Source of the DNA: a virus
DNA: 49,965 bases
Reading direction: 5' to 3' (one strand)
Virus record (IMG/VR): IMGVR_UViG_3300009130_000043
Location: 1 to 49,965 of that record
The translations under genes were made by a program, and so were the position numbers. Position 1 is the first letter of the stretch; every line of letters starts with the position of its first letter. Shown piece by piece: positions 32,532 through 40,445 of the stretch. Below the pieces are notes generated by a model. The model was not told where the DNA came from, made no database searches, and saw nothing but the letters and a program-made list of their open reading frames with translations.

Positions 32532-32795
32532 ATGGCAAAAGTACACGAATCATATGATGCAGGTCAATTCCTTACAGGCTCACTAACTCATTTCACAGTT
32601 GGTCTAGCAGGCATGGCGGCTTCTGACATGAAACATCTAGTAGAAACAGCAGGCACACGTGCTACTGTAGTAATTCTTGGCGAAATCGCCGCTGACGCAG
32701 TACGCATCGCGGTTGAAAACAATGGCGCATGGACAGACGCTACTTTAGACGCGGCTCTAGGTGGTGCATGGACAGTGGCAGACTTCGCATACTAA
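32532..32795 (+). CDS. Small structural-type protein, module 1
   Basis: 87 residues, Ala- and Thr-rich, without Cys, starting MAKVHESYDAGQFLTGSLTHF. The next gene starts in the same way (MAKIHGAASAGEHLSG), so the two are diverged copies or share an assembly motif. It has its own late promoter, a strong SD (AGGAGAT) and a strong terminator, suggesting a highly expressed virion component such as a head decoration protein; this is an inference. Confidence 0.65.
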   Translation: MAKVHESYDAGQFLTGSLTHFTVGLAGMAASDMKHLVETAGTRATVVILGEIAADAVRIAVENNGAWTDATLDAALGGAWTVADFAY

Positions 32796-32809
32796 GAAAT
32801 ACCCCCCAC

Positions 32810-32827
32810 GTTTCATGTAAATGAAAC
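32810..32827 (+). other. Hairpin in 3' UTR
   Basis: GTTTCAT (32810-32816) pairs with ATGAAAC (32821-32827) around GTAA. It has no T run, so it is probably an mRNA-stabilising element upstream of the terminator. Confidence 0.55.
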
Positions 32828-32854
32828 ATCCGAACTTTTAAGTTCAACCCCACG

Positions 32855-32881
32855 AAAAGGCCCTCATATGAGGGCTTTTTT
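32855..32881 (+). terminator. Rho-independent terminator
   Basis: AAAAGGCCCTC arm with the GCCCTCAT/ATGAGGGC palindrome (32860-32875) and a T run. Confidence 0.85.
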
Positions 32882-32902
32882 ACCATCACATTTCCGTATT
32901 TT

Positions 32903-32910
32903 GATAAATA
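32903..32910 (+). promoter_or_regulatory. Late promoter-like GATAAATA
   Basis: The TTGATAAATATA box lies 27 nt before the next ATG, with TTAGGAGA as SD. Confidence 0.6.
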
Positions 32911-32937
32911 TAAGTAACTTATTAGGAGATTATTAAG

Positions 32938-33327
32938 ATGGCAAAAATACACGGAGCCGCATCAGCAGGCGAACATCTTTCAGGTAACATGAACTTTTAC
33001 ACGATGTATGTAAAAGTATTAGACATTACACATACAGGCGATATTTCAGACCAGACACAACAAAATTTAGATGATGTTGTAAACATGGTTTCACTGATTG
33101 CGCAACCAATTATTATGAATAATCCATTGGCAGTTACACTAGACGGGTTAGCACCAACATTAACAGGTGCAGGTATGTTATTCAAGTTTGCAGTTGAGCA
33201 TGGTCAGATTTTTGAACGTGGCGGTGACAACGTTTCTATTTTGAATGAAATCTTTCTTGGGACAACGATTGACGGTGTTACATTAGAACCAGCAAATGTT
33301 GAGTTCTCAATGTCAGACATACTATAA
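32938..33327 (+). CDS. Small structural-type protein, module 2
   Basis: 129 residues. The N-terminal 17 residues resemble the 87-residue protein upstream (MAK-I/V-H, then AG-x-x-L-x-G). The remainder is hydrophobic and helical/beta without catalytic motif. The last base of its stop is the first base of the following ATG (TAATG). A virion role is inferred from promoter and neighbours. Confidence 0.65.
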   Translation: MAKIHGAASAGEHLSGNMNFYTMYVKVLDITHTGDISDQTQQNLDDVVNMVSLIAQPIIMNNPLAVTLDGLAPTLTGAGMLFKFAVEHGQIFERGGDNVSILNEIFLGTTIDGVTLEPANVEFSMSDIL

Positions 33328-33989
33328 TGGAATGGTCACAACTGATAGATGATAGAAAACAGACCTCATCCTGGAATATGGATAAAGAGGTAACTGTTGA
33401 TACTATTAACGAAATAATGGCAGAAGTTCATAGACGTTCTCCTTCGAAACAGAATGTTGTACAATATGATATTAATGTTATTGGTTGGGACGATAAAGAA
33501 TTCAGAAATCACTTTAAACAATTCACACTTAAAGAACCTTTACAAGAAGATAGTTTATATAATACACAAATTCTTGCTCCTTGGTTATTGATTTTCACTA
33601 GAAGACAAGATGCACCTATTGATAGGTATACACCTGGTACTTCAGGTGCAGATTTGATAACTCAATTTTGGAATGAGTTTTCACTAGTTGGATGCGAAGT
33701 GGGTATGGCGGGAATGAATGTTGCATTATCTGCCTCTGCAAAAGGTCTTGATACTGGGTTCTGTAAATGTTTTGATTGGAATTATAAACATAGTGATGTT
33801 ATACTAGAGAAACTTGGCATTTCAGATTTAAAAGATATACATTTATCGATGGGATTAGGATATGGGTCTAGTGATAAAAGAACCTTAGATTTAACAACAA
33901 ATGAGTTTGTTAATTCTGAAGTAAGAGCAGGTAATCTATGGAAAATAGAACCCAAAGTAGCAATGGATACATATGTAAAATTTATTTAA
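33327..33989 (+). CDS. Nitroreductase-like protein
   Basis: The N-terminus follows the FMN-dependent nitroreductase pattern: DRKQTSSWNMDKEVTVDTIN followed by HRRSPSKQNVVQYDINVIG (the usual R-S-x-R-x-F ... APSxxNxQPW). Later GMAGMNVALSASAKGLDTGF matches the family's helix before the GLGT loop. The typical Arg of the phosphate-binding start is shifted, so flavin binding is not certain. It is coupled by a 1-nt overlap to a structural-type gene, so it would be made late and perhaps packaged. Confidence 0.6.
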   Translation: MEWSQLIDDRKQTSSWNMDKEVTVDTINEIMAEVHRRSPSKQNVVQYDINVIGWDDKEFRNHFKQFTLKEPLQEDSLYNTQILAPWLLIFTRRQDAPIDRYTPGTSGADLITQFWNEFSLVGCEVGMAGMNVALSASAKGLDTGFCKCFDWNYKHSDVILEKLGISDLKDIHLSMGLGYGSSDKRTLDLTTNEFVNSEVRAGNLWKIEPKVAMDTYVKFI

Positions 33990-34017
33990 CGGGGACAGGC
34001 TATACGCCGTTCGAACT

Positions 34018-34041
34018 AAAGGACCTTCGGGTCCTTTTTTT
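34018..34041 (+). terminator. Rho-independent terminator with TTCG tetraloop
   Basis: AAAGGACC-TTCG-GGTCCTTT stem-loop followed by T residues. Confidence 0.9.
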
Positions 34042-34048
34042 ATGCGAA

Positions 34049-34078
34049 GATAAATAATATTAACTTAAATGATAAATA
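34049..34078 (+). promoter_or_regulatory. Tandem late promoter-like boxes
   Basis: Two GATAAATA octamers at 34049-34056 and 34071-34078 precede the gene at 34109, directly after a terminator. Confidence 0.6.
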
Positions 34079-34108
34079 CAATTAACAACAATTCCGAGGA
34101 GTTCAGTA

Positions 34109-34360
34109 ATGGCTGACCGAGATTTAAAAATTGCACAATTAGAGACAGAAAGTTTGGAGACGCATGTTGCGGTATGTTATGAAAGATATAAAAATACCGC
34201 TGACTCATTAGAACGTCTTGAGTCATTAATTGAGAAAAATGCAAATGAAACCAAAGAAGGATTCCAAGAATTAAAAAAGTTAGTAGTATGGTCAGCAAGT
34301 ACGTTATTCACTACTATGTTGATTGCATTACTTACATCAGTATTTAAAGTATTAGGATAA
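34109..34360 (+). CDS. Coiled-coil protein with C-terminal membrane span (XhlA-like)
   Basis: 83 residues: a coiled coil (RLESLIEKNANETKEGFQEL) followed by one C-terminal hydrophobic helix (VVWSASTLFTTMLIALLTSV). This is the layout of XhlA/haemolysin-type holin-accessory proteins, and the N-terminal ETHVAVCYERYKN fits that group. A role in lysis is possible, but a virion membrane protein cannot be excluded. It has a good SD (CGAGGAG). Confidence 0.6.
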   Translation: MADRDLKIAQLETESLETHVAVCYERYKNTADSLERLESLIEKNANETKEGFQELKKLVVWSASTLFTTMLIALLTSVFKVLG

Positions 34361-34365
34361 TACAA

Positions 34366-34647
34366 ATGTTAATGAATGAACTATATGAACCAGAAATGTA
34401 TGAAGCGAAACTTGTTTATGCCCGTAAAGGCAGAAGTATTGTTCGTAAGTATAGATGTAGTTCAGGAAGATTAAAAGGGAAAACAGTTGCATCACCGTCG
34501 TCTTGTTTTAAACCAGTTGATATTAAAAAGAGGTTTACATTAGCAAGAACAAAAGCAAAAATGGGTGCTAGAATGAAACGCAAGGCGAAAATGACTAAGC
34601 GTCTTAATCCAGCAAGTAAGAGATTAAAGACATTAAATAGAAGGTAG
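34366..34647 (+). CDS. Basic internal-head-type protein
   Basis: 93 residues. After an acidic start (MLMNELYEPEMYEA) the protein is strongly basic: RKGRSIVRKYRCSSGRLKG, then KAKMGARMKRKAKMTKRL. A T4-type protease site would fit after MYE at residue 13, which would leave a basic DNA-binding protein. Relatives occur in cyanophages as I recall. Function as an internal protein is inferred. Confidence 0.65.
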   Translation: MLMNELYEPEMYEAKLVYARKGRSIVRKYRCSSGRLKGKTVASPSSCFKPVDIKKRFTLARTKAKMGARMKRKAKMTKRLNPASKRLKTLNRR

Positions 34648-34656
34648 GAGAGAGAC

Positions 34657-35838
34657 ATGAGTTTAAGTAAACAAATTAAAGATTCTATGGTAGAAAGTAT
34701 TAACGATAAGATTGCGGATATTGCCGACTTAGTTGGTGAGAAGGGTGAAATTATAACTGATAGAATGAAAACTCTAGGGTTCTCTGAATATGTAGAATTA
34801 ATGAAAGCAGTAAAAAATACAGACGAAGAAACTGCAAGAGATATACTAGGTCTTGGGCTAGAGGAAGGCACAATGGTTGGCGGAGTTGTTAAGTATGACG
34901 GTCAATCAGAAGAAGAATATGCTAAGGCAATAAAATTATATAATGAGTTTATGTCTAAACCTCGTCCAGCGAATGAAGAAACAAGTGACATGATTATGTC
35001 TTTTATTTTCGATGATGAACTATTAGATGATATGTATGATGCACAGAAAGCCGGAGATGCAGATGTTAGACCTATGGTTCTCAAAAGAATGAGTGAACTA
35101 GGATTGAATGAAGCAAACGAAGAATTATTGGACTTACCAGAGACTGGCGATACTACTACCAGTAACGCTAGTCAAGAGGTTGAAGAGGTAGAAAAACAAA
35201 TCGCGGCAGATATTAAAGATTATGTTGACGACCACAAAAAACATTTTGATGCATATCCAATGGATGTGGAAGTTGATGATAAAGTTTATAGTTACGATGA
35301 ATACTGGAAAATGTTAGATAAGTATTATCCAGTAAAATACGGTATTATTCGTTATCCAGATACAGCAATCTCATATATTAAAAATGATGGGAATGGTTGG
35401 GAACACATTTATGATAAGTCATACGGCTTCAAAGGCCCGGTAGATAAGAAAGATATGCAACATGCTAGTAAGATTGAAAAAGAAAAGATTCCATCACGCA
35501 TGTTTAAAGAAGAATACTCTAGTGGAGGCACTGTAGGTACGATGTCGCCAGGAGAGCAGAGAGCGGCACAGGCACAACAAGCACAACAGGCCGGCAATCC
35601 ACTCGCTGACAGAAATAAAAAGACACAGGCACTACAACGTTTAGGCCGAAAGAATTTAGGTGGCGCAACGGCTCAACAGGCGGCAGATGCCATTGACAAA
35701 GCGCAACAAGGTGAACCATTGACTCCGATTCAGAGAAAAGCAATGGCACATCAATCACAGAATTTGGATGCTTTGGCGAGTAATCCAAAAACTGCAATGC
35801 AGTTTAGAAATCTACTTAATAAGTTAAATCAAGGATAA
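34657..35838 (+). CDS. Hypothetical head/core-type protein (393 aa)
   Basis: The N-terminal part is helical and acidic. A middle segment around residues 205-270 (YPMDVEVDDKVYSYDEYWKML) could be a folded domain. The C-terminal 90 residues are Ala/Gln-rich (EQRAAQAQQAQQAG) with KALQRLGRKN-like repeats, typical of scaffold or internal proteins. No catalytic motif is seen. It has a GGAGAG SD. Confidence 0.6.
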   Translation: MSLSKQIKDSMVESINDKIADIADLVGEKGEIITDRMKTLGFSEYVELMKAVKNTDEETARDILGLGLEEGTMVGGVVKYDGQSEEEYAKAIKLYNEFMSKPRPANEETSDMIMSFIFDDELLDDMYDAQKAGDADVRPMVLKRMSELGLNEANEELLDLPETGDTTTSNASQEVEEVEKQIAADIKDYVDDHKKHFDAYPMDVEVDDKVYSYDEYWKMLDKYYPVKYGIIRYPDTAISYIKNDGNGWEHIYDKSYGFKGPVDKKDMQHASKIEKEKIPSRMFKEEYSSGGTVGTMSPGEQRAAQAQQAQQAGNPLADRNKKTQALQRLGRKNLGGATAQQAADAIDKAQQGEPLTPIQRKAMAHQSQNLDALASNPKTAMQFRNLLNKLNQG

Positions 35839-35844
35839 GTATAG

Positions 35845-36039
35845 ATGAGACTAACAGAGATATTAGGCGGATTATATGTAATGATAAGCGAAGAAGAAAA
35901 TGATTTAATTATGAAATTCTTTGCTGACCAAGATTACGTAAATGAAACGCAATTATCAGAGCGAGAACAACATCTCGCCGAGACATTAACACACAAGGGA
36001 GTGTTAATGCCAACTTTGCGTGGATATAGAACAGCATAA
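35845..36039 (+). CDS. Small hypothetical protein with MRLTEIL start
   Basis: 64 residues. The N-terminus MRLTEILGG resembles those of three other late proteins (MKISEIIL, MKLHELIQ, MKIATLLSE). The rest is helical (LIMKFFADQDYV, REQHLAETLTHKGVL) and looks like a small winged-helix-like fold. A GATAAGTA box just precedes it. Function is unknown. Confidence 0.6.
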   Translation: MRLTEILGGLYVMISEEENDLIMKFFADQDYVNETQLSEREQHLAETLTHKGVLMPTLRGYRTA

Positions 36040-36055
36040 CTTTCGGAGGGCGTAA

Positions 36056-36655
36056 ATGCACACAAATAAAAAAGATGTAGATGCGATGGCAACATTACTC
36101 AATAACTTGAGTGGTAAACCAAAAAAGCAAGTCGTTTCTGAATCGACAGGTAGCAATGATATTCAAGTAAGCGATAAGCAACGTGATATTGATGCAATGG
36201 CGAAAATTCTTAAGGGTTTTAACAATGCGACATCTAATGTAGCAAAGAAGATTAAAACTACAATCAATGAATCAACCAGAACCGATAAAGGCGTAGATAT
36301 CGGTCATTTCTCAGTGGAGAAACATGACGATGCCTACAATATACGAGATAATAGAACAGACGATACTTTGTTTGAAGGTATTAAGTTGTACGAAACCGTA
36401 TGTGTTATTGCAAAATACCTTAATGAAGGTAAAAAAATCAATTCGAATGAGATTATGGAAGTAATATCAGCGAATAGAAGATTTGAACAGTCATACTATG
36501 ATGCGTTACAACACAAGAATTCATATCAATCTGCTAAAAAATCAGGCAACACCGCAAGAATGGATATTGCAGAAGCAAGATTTAGTAGAGCAAAACACGA
36601 TGCTGGTACGGCAAAAAGACGTGTAAAAGACCTTTTTGAAGACGCAACCGAATAA
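36056..36655 (+). CDS. Hypothetical protein with internal repeat
   Basis: 199 residues. Two similar segments lie near the N-terminus: KKDVDAMATLLNNLS (5-19) and QRDIDAMAKILKGFN (42-56), each followed by a polar Lys-rich linker; the repeat may be a docking peptide. The C-terminal half is a helical domain (RRFEQSYYDALQHKN). An SD (CGGAGGG) is strong. A virion or core role is inferred from context. Confidence 0.65.
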   Translation: MHTNKKDVDAMATLLNNLSGKPKKQVVSESTGSNDIQVSDKQRDIDAMAKILKGFNNATSNVAKKIKTTINESTRTDKGVDIGHFSVEKHDDAYNIRDNRTDDTLFEGIKLYETVCVIAKYLNEGKKINSNEIMEVISANRRFEQSYYDALQHKNSYQSAKKSGNTARMDIAEARFSRAKHDAGTAKRRVKDLFEDATE

Positions 36656-36710
36656 TTAGTATATATGCTATTTGATTTCCTGCCTCTACGGCAAAAAAAT
36701 TAATTAAAAA

Positions 36711-36718
36711 GATAAATA
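36711..36718 (+). promoter_or_regulatory. Late promoter-like GATAAATA
   Basis: The box lies 32 nt before the next ATG. A TTGGGGCAA SD follows. Confidence 0.6.
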
Positions 36719-36750
36719 CATGTAGTTAAATATATATTGGGGCAATAACC

Positions 36751-37587
36751 ATGAAAACAACATTTTTTAAAACAGATACGGTTAACGTATCATCTCACAT
36801 GAATGAGTATCTAAAAAAGAACTTTGGATACACTATCGAAGGTGATTTCGAATCATTGCGTGAGGCAAAAGCAAACTTAGAAGAACAAAAGCGTGGCATG
36901 AAGCAAGACTTTATGAGTAATGAGTATACAGAAAACATGCTTATGTTAGAAACAATCAAAGCACTATTGAAAGCACACCAAGAAGTGTCAGAAGGTAAAT
37001 ACAAATCTGATGCACAGAGAAAAGCCGTACATGCGGCAAAGTCAGAAAGTGCGCCAGCAGTAGATACTAATTCAAAAGAGTATGGTAATTCATACAAGAA
37101 ACAGGAGGAAGTAAAGATGGATAAAGTAAAACTAGAAGAATCTCTACTCGACCAGTTGAACGCATTACTTGAAGGTGACGCCGCAGAAGCAGAAATCACT
37201 ATGGCGGCTCGTGGTATCGTAGATGACTTACAGGACGTAATTGAAAAATTAGGTAAAATTCAAAATGACCAAATCGGTCCACTAGCAGACGAAATGGCAT
37301 ATTCTCATGGCCCAGAACAAGCACAATCATTCAAATCATCAGTTGATGATGCTATCTCTGGTCTACTAGGTCAGGCACGTTCGGCAAAAGATGCAGTTGC
37401 AGATGCAACACTTGTACTATCAGGTGAGAAGTCAACAGACGATATGTCATCAGACATTGAAATGGGCGGTGATATGGGTGATGATATTGACCAAGATATC
37501 TCAGCAGACGTTGAAGATGAAATCGCAGGTGATATCTCAGCATCAGGTGATGAAGAAAATCCTTTAGGCAGAGAAAAAAGAGCATAA
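36751..37587 (+). CDS. Acidic helical protein, scaffold/core type
   Basis: 278 residues. The middle EESLLDQLNALLEGDAAEAEITMAARGIVDDLQDVIEKLG-type region (residues 129-168) and the acidic C-terminus resemble an uncharacterised protein family of cyanophage heads. It is helical with an Asp/Ser/Gly-rich tail (DIEMGGDMGDDIDQDIS), suggesting a scaffold, core or internal protein. It has its own late promoter. Confidence 0.6.
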   Translation: MKTTFFKTDTVNVSSHMNEYLKKNFGYTIEGDFESLREAKANLEEQKRGMKQDFMSNEYTENMLMLETIKALLKAHQEVSEGKYKSDAQRKAVHAAKSESAPAVDTNSKEYGNSYKKQEEVKMDKVKLEESLLDQLNALLEGDAAEAEITMAARGIVDDLQDVIEKLGKIQNDQIGPLADEMAYSHGPEQAQSFKSSVDDAISGLLGQARSAKDAVADATLVLSGEKSTDDMSSDIEMGGDMGDDIDQDISADVEDEIAGDISASGDEENPLGREKRA

Positions 37588-37588
37588 T

Positions 37589-37915
37589 ATGAAAATTGCT
37601 ACACTATTAAGTGAAAAAGCAAACTATGATGCTCAACTGCGAGGAGACATAAACGCATACCTCATTCGTCTTAAAGCGAATGGCATAACTACTATCGGTA
37701 CTGACTTAATGGTACGAGAGTTAGGTGATATGGGGTATGTAGTAGACGCAGAATCGCTAGTTACATTGTTAGGACAAAGTAAGTATATAGCGAAAGTTAC
37801 AGTTGATACTATTGACTTATCTGTTGCCCCAGGTGCTCAAGGTAAAGATACTGAAAAAGATAAAGAAAAAGTTCACAAAAAAGCAGTTGATACTGCTAAG
37901 AAGAGGCTAAAGTAA
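37589..37915 (+). CDS. Hypothetical protein (108 aa)
   Basis: It starts MKIATLLSEKANYDA, one of the group of similar late N-termini. The middle (TDLMVRELGDMGYVVDAESLVTLLGQ) looks like a small winged-helix or helical bundle, and the C-terminus is a Lys-rich helix. Coexpressed with the preceding scaffold-type gene; the last base overlaps the next ATG. Confidence 0.65.
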   Translation: MKIATLLSEKANYDAQLRGDINAYLIRLKANGITTIGTDLMVRELGDMGYVVDAESLVTLLGQSKYIAKVTVDTIDLSVAPGAQGKDTEKDKEKVHKKAVDTAKKRLK

Positions 37916-38358
37916 TGGGATTAATAATTAAAGGCGAAACTAAAACTATTTCTAAAAAAGAGATGAAAAACCGTATCGGTAAATTAGAAGACAATAAAGA
38001 TGGTATGGCAGGATTGAGTGAATCTCAAAAAGAAGTACGTAAAGAAATCCAAGATGCAAAACGTCATAGAGAATTTATGAATCGTGTTGCAAAACAACAA
38101 GAAAAAGATATCGAAGCCGCTGGCGTCATTGCTACAAGCGAGGTAGTAACAGAAGTCAGCCCTGACCCAATTATCGTTGAACATACAGATGTCGTAAAAG
38201 TTAGCATTCAAGAGGAAGTCGAAGTTGCAGATACACCAGACTTTCAATCAATGACTAAGAAGCAGTTAGACGAATGGGCAGAAGAAACTCTTGGTATTCA
38301 GTTGGACCGTAGACATACAAAAGCAAAATTAATCGAAGAAATTAAAGAAAATCTTTAA
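37915..38358 (+). CDS. Protein with C-terminal SAP/HeH-like domain
   Basis: 147 residues. The N-terminal two thirds are a charged coiled coil (EVRKEIQDAKRHREFMNRV) and a Val/Glu-rich linker. The last 35 residues, MTKKQLDEWAEETLGIQLDRRHTK, look like the short helix-extended-loop-helix (HeH/SAP) domain found in phage proteins, often binding nucleic acid. Function in the virion or in DNA metabolism is open. Confidence 0.6.
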   Translation: MGLIIKGETKTISKKEMKNRIGKLEDNKDGMAGLSESQKEVRKEIQDAKRHREFMNRVAKQQEKDIEAAGVIATSEVVTEVSPDPIIVEHTDVVKVSIQEEVEVADTPDFQSMTKKQLDEWAEETLGIQLDRRHTKAKLIEEIKENL

Positions 38359-38365
38359 TTGACAC

Positions 38366-38394
38366 TTGCATTTTTTATAAAAGTATAGTATAAT
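38366..38394 (+). promoter_or_regulatory. Sigma70-like promoter of the exonuclease gene
   Basis: TTGCAT at 38366-38371, a 17-nt spacer and TATAAT at 38389-38394. The ATG starts 7 nt after the -10 box, so the mRNA should be leaderless. Confidence 0.65.
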
Positions 38395-38400
38395 AATTCT

Positions 38401-39090
38401 ATGCTTAATGAAAAATTTACCTATAACCCACTAGAACGAGTAAACATTAAAGGCAGTCGGCATTATCAAACGCCAGATGGCCAGCCTTTACCCAGTGTTA
38501 CTACTGTGCTTGATGCATTAAAAGATAAAACTGCTTTATTTGAATGGCGCAAACGTGTCGGTAATGAAGAAGCAGATAGAATTATGCGACTTGCTACTGG
38601 TATCGGAACACAAGTTCACTTACATTTAGAAAAATTTATATTAGAAGAAGATAGACCTTCTGGTACAAATCTCATCCATCAAATGGCAAAAGAATTATCA
38701 GATATTGTTATTGAACAAGGTTTGAGCAAAATTGATGAAGTGTGGGGCACAGAAGTCCCATTATATTATCCTGGTTTATATGCAGGCACAACAGATTGTG
38801 TTGGTGTGTACGAAGGAAAACCAGCAATCATCGATTTCAAAACAACTCGTAAACCAAAGAAACGAGAATGGATTGATGATTACTTCTTGCAAGGTTCGGC
38901 ATATGCCGAAGCACATAATCAAATCTATGGAACTAATATAAAAACAATTGTTATTATGATGATTGGCTGGGATGCAGAAGCAGATAATATGGGGAATTAC
39001 CAAGAATTTGTTGTCGAAAGTGATGAATATGAACGATATGCGTTACAATGGGCTGGCAAGGTTCAGGAGTATTTTGATAAATACATGTAA
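38401..39090 (+). CDS. Cas4/RecB-family PD-(D/E)XK exonuclease
   Basis: The nuclease core is clear: GTTDCVGVYEGKPAIIDFKTT carries the motif II Asp and the DxK, followed by LQGSAYAEA (QxxxY). GTQVHLHLEKF near residue 67 gives the motif I His. This fits RecB-like or Cas4-like DNA exonucleases used in recombination or host DNA degradation. The length of 229 residues is typical of stand-alone members. It has no SD, and the promoter abuts the ATG. The surrounding genes are virion-type, so it is an early gene placed inside the late region. Confidence 0.85.
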   Translation: MLNEKFTYNPLERVNIKGSRHYQTPDGQPLPSVTTVLDALKDKTALFEWRKRVGNEEADRIMRLATGIGTQVHLHLEKFILEEDRPSGTNLIHQMAKELSDIVIEQGLSKIDEVWGTEVPLYYPGLYAGTTDCVGVYEGKPAIIDFKTTRKPKKREWIDDYFLQGSAYAEAHNQIYGTNIKTIVIMMIGWDAEADNMGNYQEFVVESDEYERYALQWAGKVQEYFDKYM

Positions 39091-39107
39091 CTACTAGGAG
39101 TTACAAA

Positions 39108-39890
39108 ATGGCAACAACAAACGTAAAAATATTATTAAGACGTGGACTTCGTCAGGAGTTATCAGCAGATGTGCTTGAAACTGGTGAGATGGGGTTTGCA
39201 AATGACACCAACCAGTTATACATAGGTATTGATGACGCAATAGATGAAGTGGTTTTTGACCCTTTTGCTAACGCACATGCAGTTATCCAATCATGGTTAG
39301 ATAGCGCAGAAAACCCAGAACCTGGATTAGTTGTCGATGAAGACTTAAACATCAGAAATGTTACAAATGTTACTGCATTGCTTGATGCGATGACTAACAG
39401 TGTGGCCTTTAGTGCTTCAAACTATGCAAGAGCAAGACGCAATGTTGAGGTATTGACTGAAAATAGTTTTAATCAAGTTTATGCAGATATGCATTTGCAA
39501 TCGCATACTCAGGCACTTGGTCTGCGTTCAGATTTATTCACTAAAGAACTTGATACAACTTCTGGGACATTCTTAAAATACGACAAAAATATTTGTACTA
39601 CATTTTTTGTTGATTATTCACTTAAGCAAGTAGGTGCTACTACGACATATGTCCGTGTTGGTACTATTAAAGTTATCAACGGCGTACCACAAGGTATTAC
39701 ACAAGTAAAACTTACAGACGAAAACACTGAAATCTGGCAAGATGATGGCGACGGAATAGCAGAGGTAGACGAATTTTCAAATATCGTGTTTGCCGCAACA
39801 ATCGACGGCGATGATATGAAGATTAACTATACGCAAGACGCATCGTTTACAACGGAAATCAGTTATACAGTAAAACGTTGGACTATGTAG
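39108..39890 (+). CDS. Tail-fibre-like structural protein
   Basis: 260 residues. The start TTNVKILLRRGLRQELSADVLETGEMGF followed by TNQLYIG is the common N-terminal module of phage fibre and neck proteins (the 'LRRG...ELGFATDTNKLFIG' pattern; here TGEMGFANDTNQLYIG). The rest is beta-rich. SD CTAGGAG is good. Assignment to a fibre or collar protein is inferred from this module. Confidence 0.65.
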   Translation: MATTNVKILLRRGLRQELSADVLETGEMGFANDTNQLYIGIDDAIDEVVFDPFANAHAVIQSWLDSAENPEPGLVVDEDLNIRNVTNVTALLDAMTNSVAFSASNYARARRNVEVLTENSFNQVYADMHLQSHTQALGLRSDLFTKELDTTSGTFLKYDKNICTTFFVDYSLKQVGATTTYVRVGTIKVINGVPQGITQVKLTDENTEIWQDDGDGIAEVDEFSNIVFAATIDGDDMKINYTQDASFTTEISYTVKRWTM

Positions 39891-39891
39891 T

Positions 39892-40338
39892 ATGCGAGAC
39901 AAAGCATCACTGCTTTACGAGTGGCGTCAACTTCGGTTAGACCTCAAGGAAAATTTAGACAAAAAAACTCTACAGAAAGTAAATGATTGGTGGAGAACAA
40001 TCCCATGCCATGTTAACGGGTTTAATTATGATGATTTAAGTACATGGCCTGATGTCTGGGAATATATAAGTGAAGAATTCTACACTAATAGTGGGCATGG
40101 GTTAGGATGTTTCTACACATTTCATTACGCACATCCAAGAAAGAAAGCAGAAGTATGGCTTATAATGGATATGGAATATGGTGGAATGTACTTAGTTGCG
40201 TATGCGGATGGGTATATTCTTAATCGTATAGGTGGGGAAGTTCATTTATATGAAGATATCAAAGATGACTTGGATATTATGACTGTAATCACACCAGAAG
40301 ATATAGATTTTGCACTAAAAAAGCGTAATTCACAATAA
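39892..40338 (+). CDS. Hypothetical protein (148 aa)
   Basis: A Trp-rich protein (LYEWRQLRLDL, NDWWRTIPC, WPDVWEYI) with a beta region GCFYTFHYAHPRKKAEVWLIM. No known motif. It begins one base after the fibre-like gene's stop, so it may be an assembly chaperone or partner, but that is only positional. Confidence 0.65.
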   Translation: MRDKASLLYEWRQLRLDLKENLDKKTLQKVNDWWRTIPCHVNGFNYDDLSTWPDVWEYISEEFYTNSGHGLGCFYTFHYAHPRKKAEVWLIMDMEYGGMYLVAYADGYILNRIGGEVHLYEDIKDDLDIMTVITPEDIDFALKKRNSQ

Positions 40339-40384
40339 AATTATATCTACAGTTAATAAATTAAATAAATAGTAATAACAATAA

Positions 40385-40417
40385 AGAACGTACTTATATG
40401 CGAGTATTTGGCGTTCT
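40385..40417 (+). other. Leader hairpin before the baseplate-spike genes
   Basis: AGAACG (40385-40390) pairs with CGTTCT (40412-40417), with a possible inner TACT/AGTA stem. It lies between a TTAAATAAATA sequence and the SD AAGGAAGGG. Terminator function is unlikely as there is no T run. Confidence 0.45.
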
Positions 40418-40445
40418 CAGGATAATAAAATAAGGAAGGGTGAAG

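Noticed and set aside
36656-36710. Terminator in the gap before the scaffold-type gene
   Set aside because: The sequence is AT-rich with short A and T runs but no stable stem.
37918-38358. Rho/ligase-type enzyme suggested by the C-terminal HeH/SAP segment
   Set aside because: Only the short helical domain is present; the rest is coiled coil with no catalytic motif.
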